Shown here one piece after another: positions 5,186 to 12,932 of a stretch of DNA of 14,768 nucleotides; within the stretch, counting starts at the first letter, position 1, and each line of letters starts with the position of its first letter. Position numbers and translations under genes: made by a program. The DNA lies in the NCBI GenBank assembly GCA_947176285.1, contig CAMWQF010000034.1, positions 1-14,768 of the forward strand, read 5' to 3'. The DNA comes from an uncultured Porphyromonadaceae bacterium. Lineage in GTDB: Bacteria; Bacteroidota; Bacteroidia; Bacteroidales; Muribaculaceae. The notes beneath the pieces are model-generated. The model was given only the letters and a program-made list of their open reading frames with translations, did no database searches and was not told the DNA's origin.

Positions 5186-8001
5186 TTTGCTTCAAGTTTT
5201 GCTTTTAGATACTTACCGGTGTATGACTCAGGGCAGGCAGCCACATCCTCAGGAGTGCCGGCAATGACAAGATTTCCGCCTGCATCGCCACCTTCCGGAC
5301 CAATGTCAATCACCCAGTCAGCACTTTTGATGACATCCATATTATGCTCAATAATCACCACTGTATGCCCGGCATCTACCAGACGATTTAGTGATTTCAG
5401 AAGTGTTGAAATGTCATGGAAATGAAGTCCGGTGGTTGGCTCATCAAAGATAAACATAGTGCGAGGTTGCTTTTCTTGAGATATGAAATATGCCAGTTTC
5501 ACACGCTGACTTTCACCTCCGGATAATGATGAACTACTTTGCCCCAGTTTAACATATCCAAGTCCTACTTCCTGAAGGGGAAGAAGTTTCTTGATTATTT
5601 TCTTCACTGTAGAGTCTTTGCTATCTTCCTGAAGGAAAGCAATACATTCATCTATTGTCATCTCAAGGAAATCGAAGATATTCTTTCCACGATAGAGCAC
5701 ATCAAGCACATCTTGCTTGAATCTTTTGCCATGACACTCCTCACATTCCACAGTGATGTCTGCCATAAACTGCATAGGAATAGTGATTGTGCCCTCACCT
5801 TTACATTCCTCGCATCTTCCCCCTTCAGCATTAAAGGAAAAGAATCCCGGAGTGAATCCCATCTGCTTAGCCAACGGTTGATCAGCAAACAGTTTGCGAA
5901 TTTCATCGAAAGCCTTAAGATAGGTGGCAGGATTTGAACGAGATGAAGTTCCTATAGGATTTTGATCAACAAATTCAATAGCACCTATAGAATTCACGTC
6001 ACCACCGATTTTCTTGTGAGCACCCGGAGCATCGCAGGGGTCGCCAAGCAAACGCACGATGGCTTTGTAAAGTATTTCTCTGACAAGTGTTGACTTTCCG
6101 CTGCCGCTTACCCCGGTGACAACAGTCATAACTCCAAGCGGAAACTTCACATCAATACCTTTTAGATTATTTTCCCTTGCTCCCACCACTTCAACATACT
6201 TTTTCCATGGTCTGCGCAATGAAGGCACCGGAATGGATCGTTTGCCAGAAAGATAATCCAACGTATATGAGTCTCCTTCATAACCTTCATCAAGAGTCTT
6301 TTGCAGATTTCCTTGATATATGATGTTGCCACCATTCCTACCGGCATCGCGTCCGATATCCACTATTTCATCAGCAGCAAGCATTATATCTTCATCATGC
6401 TCCACAACGACAACTGTATTTCCGATCTTCTGAAGATTGCGTAAAACTCCAATCAATTTTTCAGTATCTCTGGAATGAAGCCCAATAGAGGGCTCATCAA
6501 GAATATACAACGATCCAACAAGCGAACTACCAAGAGAGGTAGCCAGGTTAATGCGTTGGCTTTCGCCTCCGGAAAGAGAGGAGGAAAGACGGTCGAGAGT
6601 CAAATAGCCAAGTCCAACTTTATTCAGAAAATCAAGTCTACTTCTAATCTCAACAAGCAGTCGATTTGCTATAGCAGTATCTTCTATACTAAGATTGAGA
6701 GTATCAAAGAACTTTTGAAGTTCTGAAATAGGCATCCGCACAAGCTCGGTAATGCTCTTTCCTCCAACTTTCACATATTCAGCATCTTTGCGCAGACGAG
6801 TGCCATGGCATGTAGGGCAAGTGGTGCGACCTCTATACCGGGCTTTCATAACTCGATATTGAATCTTATACTGATTTTCATCTACCCACTTGAAAAAACC
6901 ATCGATGCCTTCCCACTTTCCTTTTCCATGCCAAAGAATATCCTTCTCATCTTGAGAAAGTTCCATGTATGGCTTATGTATAGGGAACCCTAAGGAAGGA
7001 GCAAGTTTGATGAGCCAATTTTTCCATTCGCTCATCTTCTCACCACGAAAACACATCACCGCGTCTTGATAGACTGACAATGTCTTATCCGGAATAACAA
7101 GATCCTCGCTCACACCCAAAACCTTACCGAATCCCTCGCAAGTAGGACATGCACCATAGGGATTATTGAAGTTAAACATAAGGTCGGTTGGTTCACGAAA
7201 CTCTATTCCATCAGCAGAGAATTGGCGAGAATACTCTCTTTCACTTATGCCATCTTCTCCCCAAATCTTAACAATACATTTGTCTCTGCCTTCGAAATAA
7301 GCTGTCTCCAAAGAATCTGTAAGTCGTGCAACCTCATCTTTTTCTCCATTTACAGACAGACGGTCGATCAGAAGTCTATATGACAAAGCATCTTCCTCAG
7401 AAATAGAGCCATTGCCAATCATCTCCATCACCTTTGAGATATCCTCAAAGCGTCCATCTTTCTCAAGCCTTGAATATCCTTCTTTTCTGTAGATTTCAAG
7501 TTGAGTAAGGATGTTTCTGCCTTCCGGAATATTCAACGGGATCAAGACAGCAAGACGAGTGCCTTCCGGCAGTGAAAATATCTGGCGCACCATTTCCTCA
7601 ATTGTCTCGCGTTTCACTTCTTTTCCGGTGACAGGAGAGAACGTGTGACCAGCACGAGCGAAGAGCATTCGCATATAGTCATAAATCTCAGTGGAAGTTC
7701 CCACTGTACTTCTCGGATTCCTGGTGTTTACTTTCTGCTCGATGGCAATAGCGGGAGGGAGACCTTTAATATAGTCACACTCAGGTTTTGCCATCCTGCC
7801 AAGAAATTGGCGGGCGTATGCTGACAGACTTTCTACATATCGCCGCTGACCCTCTGCATAAAGAGTATCAAAAGCAAGCGATGACTTGCCGCTGCCGCTG
7901 ACGCCCGTCATCACTATAAAGTTGCCTATAGGAAGAGAGAGGTCAACATTCTTAAGATTGTTGACCCTTGCTCCTTTTATTTCTATTTGTCGATTATTCA
8001 T
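5182..8001 (-). CDS. uvrA: Excinuclease ABC subunit A (UvrA)
   Basis: UvrA is the damage-sensing ATPase of nucleotide excision repair and loads UvrB on lesions. From the ATG at 8001 it has 939 residues, the family norm. Two ABC modules are complete: Walker A at 33-40 and 630-637 (GVSGSGKS both times), signatures LSGGESQR at 476-483 and 826-833, and Walker B regions ending in LDEP and FDEP. The C-terminal zinc finger is intact (Cys730/733 and Cys753/756). The first zinc finger keeps only CPTC at 285-288; the partner CxxC expected near 265 is absent. A TTG at 8031 would add ten residues (MARFLLYIDV), but MNNRQIEIKGAR is the usual N-terminus. It lies 35 bases after hslR and overlaps the following lipoprotein gene by 4 bases. 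Confidence 0.97.
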   Translation of the reverse strand: MNNRQIEIKGARVNNLKNVDLSLPIGNFIVMTGVSGSGKSSLAFDTLYAEGQRRYVESLSAYARQFLGRMAKPECDYIKGLPPAIAIEQKVNTRNPRSTVGTSTEIYDYMRMLFARAGHTFSPVTGKEVKRETIEEMVRQIFSLPEGTRLAVLIPLNIPEGRNILTQLEIYRKEGYSRLEKDGRFEDISKVMEMIGNGSISEEDALSYRLLIDRLSVNGEKDEVARLTDSLETAYFEGRDKCIVKIWGEDGISEREYSRQFSADGIEFREPTDLMFNFNNPYGACPTCEGFGKVLGVSEDLVIPDKTLSVYQDAVMCFRGEKMSEWKNWLIKLAPSLGFPIHKPYMELSQDEKDILWHGKGKWEGIDGFFKWVDENQYKIQYRVMKARYRGRTTCPTCHGTRLRKDAEYVKVGGKSITELVRMPISELQKFFDTLNLSIEDTAIANRLLVEIRSRLDFLNKVGLGYLTLDRLSSSLSGGESQRINLATSLGSSLVGSLYILDEPSIGLHSRDTEKLIGVLRNLQKIGNTVVVVEHDEDIMLAADEIVDIGRDAGRNGGNIIYQGNLQKTLDEGYEGDSYTLDYLSGKRSIPVPSLRRPWKKYVEVVGARENNLKGIDVKFPLGVMTVVTGVSGSGKSTLVREILYKAIVRLLGDPCDAPGAHKKIGGDVNSIGAIEFVDQNPIGTSSRSNPATYLKAFDEIRKLFADQPLAKQMGFTPGFFSFNAEGGRCEECKGEGTITIPMQFMADITVECEECHGKRFKQDVLDVLYRGKNIFDFLEMTIDECIAFLQEDSKDSTVKKIIKKLLPLQEVGLGYVKLGQSSSSLSGGESQRVKLAYFISQEKQPRTMFIFDEPTTGLHFHDISTLLKSLNRLVDAGHTVVIIEHNMDVIKSADWVIDIGPEGGDAGGNLVIAGTPEDVAACPESYTGKYLKAKLEAK
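7941..7966. repeat. 26-base near-palindrome at the 5' end of uvrA
   Basis: GGTCAAC (7941-7947) mirrors GTTGACC (7960-7966) around a CTTAAG centre. Twelve of thirteen positions pair. It lies inside uvrA codons for VNNLKNVD (residues 13-20), a conserved stretch of UvrA whose codons are partly self-complementary. It may therefore be a by-product of protein sequence. In mRNA it would make a strong hairpin about 35 bases into the gene. Confidence 0.45.
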
Positions 8002-8036
8002 AACATCTATATATAGCAAAAACCGCGCCAATTATG

Positions 8037-8462
8037 CTATTCATCATCGTCGTCATCATCTTCCCAATCAAGGAAATATGTATCTGCATAAGAATCCTCT
8101 TTGAATCGCGACATCTCGCGGCTATCTCTTTTAGTAGGACGACCCAGCCCCTTACGGCGGTCAACAAATCCGGAAATCTTAGTCATCTCCAGGAGATCAT
8201 ATTGACTTTGAGGAGTCAGATTCTCAAGATAATCAGGCACAAGTTTTGCACCAAGTCTATTCTGAGTGGTGGCTTTCACTCGGAATGTATAAGTGATTGG
8301 AGGTTTTCTGACTTCAATTATGTCACCTTCTTTTATTGCCCTGGATGGTTTCACCGGTGCACCACCCATCATCACACGTCCTTTTTTGCACGCGTCGGTA
8401 GCGATGGTACGAGTCTTGAATACTCGCATTGCCCATAGCCATTTGTCAATTCTTACTTCCAT
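8037..8462 (-). CDS. hslR: S4-domain RNA-binding protein, Hsp15 (HslR/RqcP) family
   Basis: The 141-residue protein opens with an S4 RNA-binding domain (about 3-62): RIDKWLWAMRVFKTRTIATDAC, then GRVMMGGAPVKPSRAIKEGDII. This is the Hsp15 layout. E. coli Hsp15 binds free 50S subunits that still carry a nascent chain on tRNA; Bacillus RqcP works with RqcH in ribosome quality control. Residues 100-121 are basic (DRRKGLGRPTKRDSREMSRF), as in the family. The tail is acidic (WEDDDDDDE, 133-141). The ATG shares one base with the stop of the META-domain gene (TGATG), so translation is likely coupled. uvrA begins 35 bases downstream. Whether the function is heat-shock ribosome recycling or RqcP-like cannot be decided here. 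Confidence 0.9.
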   Translation of the reverse strand: MEVRIDKWLWAMRVFKTRTIATDACKKGRVMMGGAPVKPSRAIKEGDIIEVRKPPITYTFRVKATTQNRLGAKLVPDYLENLTPQSQYDLLEMTKISGFVDRRKGLGRPTKRDSREMSRFKEDSYADTYFLDWEDDDDDDE

Positions 8463-9430
8463 CAGTCTTCTATTGGTGATGTTTTCTTAAGCAGCATCAC
8501 TTGCTGACCATTACTTCCAATGAATGCAATTTCATCAGCACTGATCTTTTCAGCTGTGATAGCCTCTTCGAGAGCCATTGTCATTCTTGTCTCCCATCCT
8601 GAGTTCGGACAAGCCATACGAGTCATGGCAATCTTTGAGAAAGAAATTGAGTTAGCTGCATCCATATCTGTTTCAAGTTCACCATTGATAATATTGCAAC
8701 CTGTGTTGCCATGCATTTTCTTTTCGTCAACGTCAAGTGCTATTTTCATATCCTTGATATTGACAGTCTCACCGTCGATAGCCACTACAGCCCAAGTGCC
8801 ATCCAGAAAATGGAAATCTCTGTGCATCAGTTGCATCACTTCTCTTCCACCGGCATCATAGAATTTCAGAATGCTTTCAGAATCTTTACCGTTTTCCATT
8901 GTATATCTTACGGTCAGTCCAAGTGCCTCACCTATTTCAGCATCAGTGATATTGCTATCTCCGCAAAGCATCATAGTAGTAGCAAGTTGATTGAAAGATA
9001 TTGTCTTATCTGCAAAACTTGACTTAAAGAAACCATTGATGATGTTACATCCATTGTTGCCAAATATTCGGTTTTGTTCCGGCACAAACTTAATAAAAGG
9101 AGCTGTTTCACCTACGGCTTTTTTTCCAAGCACAGACTCAATTGCCCAATCGCCATCAAGAGTGCCATTTACTTGAGAATTTGCAATTTCCTCAAGTTTT
9201 TCCTTTACTTCAGTTATTGCATTATCGGTTTTTTTCTCCACTTTTTTAGCTTCGTTCTTAGTTTTATCTGATATTGCTTTCGTATCTTCTTTTCCGGTCT
9301 CTATCCAGCCTTGTATACCTTTTCCACTCCCTTCTGAATCTGTGGAGGGTTTAAAAATCGAGCAACTCGATGCTCCAAATAGCATTGCAAGTCCTAAGGC
9401 TGCGATCATTACGTTATTTCTATTCATCAT
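8462..9430 (-). CDS. Double-META-domain (HslJ-like) lipoprotein
   Basis: A 322-residue lipoprotein. The signal sequence ends in lipobox GASSC with Cys23. A charged, coiled-coil-like linker (45-85, rich in Lys/Glu) leads to two META domains in tandem, about 89-203 and 208-316. Each has the core LDGxWAI/V, then GNNGCNIINGFF (124-135) or GNTGCNIINGEL (241-252), then MLC (154-156) or MAC (272-274). Each repeat thus keeps a cysteine pair (128/156 and 245/274) that could form a disulfide. META domains occur in E. coli HslJ, an outer-membrane lipoprotein linked to heat shock and novobiocin resistance. The exact function is unknown. A promoter lies just upstream at 9454-9484, making this the first gene of the hslR-uvrA-lipoprotein operon. 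The second ATG at 9427 is an equally possible start. Confidence 0.92.
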   Translation of the reverse strand: MMNRNNVMIAALGLAMLFGASSCSIFKPSTDSEGSGKGIQGWIETGKEDTKAISDKTKNEAKKVEKKTDNAITEVKEKLEEIANSQVNGTLDGDWAIESVLGKKAVGETAPFIKFVPEQNRIFGNNGCNIINGFFKSSFADKTISFNQLATTMMLCGDSNITDAEIGEALGLTVRYTMENGKDSESILKFYDAGGREVMQLMHRDFHFLDGTWAVVAIDGETVNIKDMKIALDVDEKKMHGNTGCNIINGELETDMDAANSISFSKIAMTRMACPNSGWETRMTMALEEAITAEKISADEIAFIGSNGQQVMLLKKTSPIED

Positions 9431-9453
9431 ATTTTCTGTGTTTTATAGATTTG

Positions 9454-9484
9454 CAAAATTAACAAAAAAATTTCTATTATCCAA
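9454..9484 (-). promoter_or_regulatory. Bacteroidota-type promoter for the META-hslR-uvrA operon
   Basis: On the minus strand the -7 element TAATTTTG (9461 to 9454) matches TAnnTTTG exactly. The TTG of a -33 element (9484 to 9482) lies 20 bases upstream, 3 bases beyond the ndh stop. The leader would be about 18 bases. The gap between ndh and the META gene (9431-9487) is almost entirely this promoter, and no terminator for ndh is visible in it. Confidence 0.7.
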
Positions 9485-9487
9485 CCA

Positions 9488-10759
9488 TCAGTCACCCCAA
9501 TGCTTCCTTAGCGGGAATTTCACCGGACGCATTAGCAGACGCAAAGAAGTGGAATAAGTGCAATAGTTCCAAATCCAGTTGAGAAGAACAGTAACTTTTG
9601 TTCTCACCCCAAGGATACTAATCAAGTGAATAGCCATCCAAAGCCACCATGCAAACCTGCCGGCAAATGTCATCTTCCCAATCTGAGCAATCGCCTTGTT
9701 GCGTCCGATTGTAGCCATTGTTCCTTTATCATTATATTTAAATGGAATAGCCATCTCTCCCCTATTTAAATTTTTAGCAAGGTTCCTCGCTTGCTGTATG
9801 GCCGGTTGCGCCACTTGAGGATGGCCATTGGGATATTCATCAGTCTGCATCAGAGCAATGTCACCAATGGCAAATACAGATTCTGCTCCTTTCACTTGAT
9901 TAAACTCATCCACAATGATCCTGCCGCCTCTGCCAATCATTTCTTCGGGAATACCCGGCATTGGTTCTCCTTTGACACCAGCAGTCCAAATAAGTGTCTC
10001 CCAATATTCATCATGTCCATCAGCAAAGGATACCATTTTATTTTCGTAGCCTTTCATAACGGTATTCAAACGAATATCTACCAAAAGTTGACTTAGATAA
10101 ACGTATGCTTTTTGGCTCAGTTTGGGATCAAAAGCAGAAAGAAGACGGTCGGCACCCTCAACGAGAGTAATAGTCATATCTTCAGGATCTAACTCGGGAT
10201 ATTCTCTTGGGAGCACATCACGCTTCATTTCACCGAGAGCACCGGCAATCTCAACACCTGCGGGACCTCCTCCAATCACGAGAAAACTCAATAATTGTTT
10301 CCTACGTTCAGGGTCTTTCTCAAGGCATCCGCGTTCAAGTCGGTCGAGTATTTCATCGCGAGTATGGCTTGCTTCCCCTGATGTCTTGATTCCAAAAACA
10401 TTTTCATCCAAGCCATCCATTCCGAAATAATTGTTTGTAGATCCGGCTGCTATCACGAGTTTATCGTAGGCAATAGTCTCATAACTTGTCTCTACACTTT
10501 TTTTCTCCAGGTCGATATTTTTGACATGACCCATATGATAAGTCACATCTCCCCCTGTCTTTTTAAACTCACGTCGGAAAGGGAAAGATATACTTGGCAC
10601 ATCAAGAGCGGATGATGCTATTTGATAGAAAAGTGGTGGGAAGGAATGATAATTATTTCGATCTACCAACTTCACAACATACTTCTTTTTATCAATGCGT
10701 TTCGCAAGATTCATTCCTGCAAAACCTCCGCCTATGATCACGATTGTCTGTTTTTCCAT
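9488..10759 (-). CDS. ndh: Type II NADH:quinone oxidoreductase (NDH-2)
   Basis: A single-subunit, non-proton-pumping dehydrogenase that oxidises NADH and reduces membrane quinone. The 423 residues have two Rossmann folds: the FAD site IIGGGFAGMN (8-17) and the NAD site VIGGGPAGVE (161-170). The FAD-closing motif FAIGD is at 296-300. The quinone-site motif AQPAIQQ (317-323) is typical of NDH-2. The C-terminal hydrophobic, Trp-rich region (366-395, FAGRFAWWLWMAIHLISILG) matches the membrane-anchoring part. Length fits the family. It is transcribed on its own, away from the TPR operon. A 24-base palindrome stands 14 bases before its ATG. No convincing TAnnTTTG box was found upstream. The downstream META operon has its own promoter. 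Confidence 0.95.
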   Translation of the reverse strand: MEKQTIVIIGGGFAGMNLAKRIDKKKYVVKLVDRNNYHSFPPLFYQIASSALDVPSISFPFRREFKKTGGDVTYHMGHVKNIDLEKKSVETSYETIAYDKLVIAAGSTNNYFGMDGLDENVFGIKTSGEASHTRDEILDRLERGCLEKDPERRKQLLSFLVIGGGPAGVEIAGALGEMKRDVLPREYPELDPEDMTITLVEGADRLLSAFDPKLSQKAYVYLSQLLVDIRLNTVMKGYENKMVSFADGHDEYWETLIWTAGVKGEPMPGIPEEMIGRGGRIIVDEFNQVKGAESVFAIGDIALMQTDEYPNGHPQVAQPAIQQARNLAKNLNRGEMAIPFKYNDKGTMATIGRNKAIAQIGKMTFAGRFAWWLWMAIHLISILGVRTKVTVLLNWIWNYCTYSTSLRLLMRPVKFPLRKHWGD

Positions 10760-10773
10760 AATATTGTTTTAAT

Positions 10774-10797
10774 TCAACGATCGCAAGCGATAGTTGA
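10774..10797 (-). promoter_or_regulatory. Palindrome/5' UTR hairpin TCAAC-N14-GTTGA before ndh
   Basis: TCAACGATCGC (10774-10784) mirrors GCGATAGTTGA (10787-10797) with one mismatch and a two-base centre. In the ndh transcript it reads UCAAC-U-AUCG-CUUG-CGAU-C-GUUGA, so the loop is a CUUG tetraloop closed by G-C, a known very stable type. It ends 14 bases before the ndh ATG. As DNA it could equally be an operator between the divergent ndh and TPR genes. The rest of the 166-base gap (10760-10925) holds a small inverted repeat GGATA-N6-TATCC (10813-10828) and the TPR-operon promoter. Confidence 0.55.
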
Positions 10798-10889
10798 GAG
10801 TTAGTGGAATATGGATACATGAATATCCGTTTAGTAGTAATTCTCTACATCTTTTCACAATAATAACAACATTTTCGCCCTTAATGAGG

Positions 10890-10921
10890 TTTGCAAAATC
10901 AAAAAAAAGTTGCTAACTTTG
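10890..10921 (+). promoter_or_regulatory. Bacteroidota-type promoter, apparently giving a leaderless mRNA
   Basis: TTTG at 10890-10893 and TAACTTTG at 10914-10921 match both consensus elements with a 20-base spacer, the best promoter in the window. The -7 box ends only 4 bases before the ATG at 10926. Transcription starting the usual few bases downstream would begin at or within a base or two of the start codon. Confidence 0.75.
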
Positions 10922-10925
10922 CCTT

Positions 10926-12932
10926 ATGAAATGCATACGGATCTTATATTTCTTTATCATATCCATCTGCTTGACTGAAAGCGTTAACGCCCAAATCAAT
11001 GCAGAGCAAGTGATTACCATTGGCAGAAATGTGCTATCAATGGATGACTATATGCTTGCAATCCAATATTTTAATCAGGCAATAAAAGCAAAACCATATC
11101 TTGCAGATCCCTATTTCCTTAGAGGACTTGCCAAAATGAACTTGGAAGACTATAAGGGTGCAGAGTTTGATTGCACTGAGGCTATAAAGCGAAACAAGTT
11201 TAAAACCGAGGCATATAAACTTCGCGGATTCGTAAGGCAAGCTATGGGGCTTGACTCCCTTGCTGTAGAAGATTATAATGAAGGATTGAAACACGACCCT
11301 ACAGAAAAATACTTTTTGTTTTACAAGGGTGTGGCACTATCATCTATGAAAAAATATGATGAAGCACTCGCTACTATGACCGATCTTCTTCGCATTTATC
11401 CACGTTTTGAAGAGGGCTATGCTGCCCGGGCATCGCTAAATCTTCAAAGAGAAGATACGGTAGCAGCCTTGGAAGATGTAGAAAAAGCACTGAAACTAAA
11501 TCGAGCTTTGCTTAATCCTTATCTCATCAGGGCTGATATTGAGAGCAATCGGGGAAATTGGGAGACGGCTTTATCTGATATGGAAGAAGCAGTGAAACTC
11601 TATCCTGAGGAACCAGGATTATATATTAATCGTGCATTTCTGAGATATAATACCGACAATTATCTTGGTGCCATGTCGGACTATAATTACGCTCTCCAAC
11701 TTGACTCCAAAAATATAGCAGCTCTTTTCAACCGAGCGTTGCTACGTTTTGAGGTTAAGGATCTAATCAATGCAAAAAAGGATTTTTCTTCTGTTCTTGA
11801 ACTTAATCCTCAAAATTTCCATGCTCTTTACAACCGAGGTCTTGTAGAACTTGAATCCGGAGAATACAAAGAGGCTCTTGCAGACTTCAAGAGCATAGCA
11901 CGAAGATATCCTAATTTCTATCCGGTGTATTATGCGATAGCCGAGACTGAGAGAAATCTTGGAAATCTTAAGGCAGTTGGTGCCAATGTGAACTATGCAG
12001 AAAGTCTGGTTCGTAAATATGTGGCGAATCCGGAAAGCAATCCGTTAGACCGTCCGACGATTGCAGCCGGAACACCGCGGAATGCAAACAAGACTCCTGA
12101 TGGAGAAGAAGAGGATGAAAACGAGGTTATGGACAGATTCAACCAACTCGTAACAATGAATGAGATACCTCAGACTCAATTATCATATAATGAGAGAATC
12201 AAAGGACGCGTTCAAGACCGAAATGTTACAGCAGATCCGGAGCCCCTATATTTTGTTTCGTTTAATCCACCTTCGAAATCTCTTGGCGGAGTGACAAACT
12301 ATTTCAGGGAACTGGATGCTTTCAACAGAGGACGCTACATCACTCGCACTCTTTATCTTGCCCCTCTCACTAATTCAATGTCGGAAACTGATTATCAAGA
12401 TCTTTTTAAAATGGCAGACGATTACGGGTCGATTATTTCAAGCAGTGGCAAGAAGGTGCGCCCAGCCGACAGGTTGGCGAGAGGTGTTGCTCTTTCAATG
12501 TTGAAAAACTACAAAACCGCCATCGAGGATTTTGATGCTATTATTGAAGCAAACCAAGACTTTACTCCTGCATACATAGCAAGAGGAGTGGCACGATATG
12601 AAGATTCCAAAATGCAAGAAGACCAAAGATTTGCTATGCAAGGAATTGCTATGGCAGCTGCAGACTTCGACGCTGCAACAAGGCTAAATCCGCGATTGCA
12701 ACATGCATGGTATAACAAAGGATACATTCTCTATACTCAACGGGATTATTCTCAGGCTGCAGATTGCTTTACAAAAGCTATAGAGATTGACCCTGAATTT
12801 GGAGCGGCTTACTATAACAGAGGACTTTGTGAACTATCATTAGGAAAAAAAAGCGAAGCATTTTCCGACCTTTCACGAGCAGGAGAACTTGGAATCTTGC
12901 CAAGCTATAACATACTTAAGCGAATGAAATGA
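10926..12932 (+). CDS. Exported tetratricopeptide-repeat (TPR) protein
   Basis: The 668-residue protein starts with a signal peptide (KCIRILYFFIISICL, likely cleavage after VNA at 22), so it acts in the periplasm or envelope. TPR units follow in strict 34-residue phase, beginning near 62, 96, 130, 164, 198, 232, 266, 300 and 334, with a partial unit before 62. A low-complexity, acidic linker (about 366-436, with GEEEDENE) and a non-TPR segment (about 437-512, LYFVSFNPPS, RGRYITRTLYLAPL) follow. Further TPR units start near 514, 549 (with an insertion of about 11 residues), 594 and 628. No enzyme motif is seen; a protein-binding scaffold is likely. It opens an operon whose next gene, an M50 peptidase, overlaps it by 4 bases. 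The partner is unknown. Confidence 0.92.
   Translation: MKCIRILYFFIISICLTESVNAQINAEQVITIGRNVLSMDDYMLAIQYFNQAIKAKPYLADPYFLRGLAKMNLEDYKGAEFDCTEAIKRNKFKTEAYKLRGFVRQAMGLDSLAVEDYNEGLKHDPTEKYFLFYKGVALSSMKKYDEALATMTDLLRIYPRFEEGYAARASLNLQREDTVAALEDVEKALKLNRALLNPYLIRADIESNRGNWETALSDMEEAVKLYPEEPGLYINRAFLRYNTDNYLGAMSDYNYALQLDSKNIAALFNRALLRFEVKDLINAKKDFSSVLELNPQNFHALYNRGLVELESGEYKEALADFKSIARRYPNFYPVYYAIAETERNLGNLKAVGANVNYAESLVRKYVANPESNPLDRPTIAAGTPRNANKTPDGEEEDENEVMDRFNQLVTMNEIPQTQLSYNERIKGRVQDRNVTADPEPLYFVSFNPPSKSLGGVTNYFRELDAFNRGRYITRTLYLAPLTNSMSETDYQDLFKMADDYGSIISSSGKKVRPADRLARGVALSMLKNYKTAIEDFDAIIEANQDFTPAYIARGVARYEDSKMQEDQRFAMQGIAMAAADFDAATRLNPRLQHAWYNKGYILYTQRDYSQAADCFTKAIEIDPEFGAAYYNRGLCELSLGKKSEAFSDLSRAGELGILPSYNILKRMK

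Noticed and set aside
5539..5937. 132-residue open frame on the + strand inside uvrA
   Set aside because: It runs antisense to conserved UvrA sequence, and its translation shows no domain or signal. It is a shadow frame.
8002..8031. TTG start for uvrA adding ten residues
   Set aside because: The extra residues MARFLLYIDV do not resemble UvrA; the ATG at 8001 gives the usual start and the usual length.
8037..8065. Trinucleotide repeat at the end of hslR as a phase-variable tract
   Set aside because: It encodes an in-frame acidic tail, is short, and mixes GAT and GAC codons. Changes in length would not shift the frame.
10858..10865. Minus-strand TATTATTG as an ndh promoter box
   Set aside because: One mismatch and the nearest TTTG on that strand is 28 bases away, outside the usual 19-21.
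10894..10901. Minus-strand TGATTTTG as a promoter for ndh
   Set aside because: One mismatch to TAnnTTTG and no TTG at the right distance upstream. It mainly overlaps the spacer of the forward promoter.
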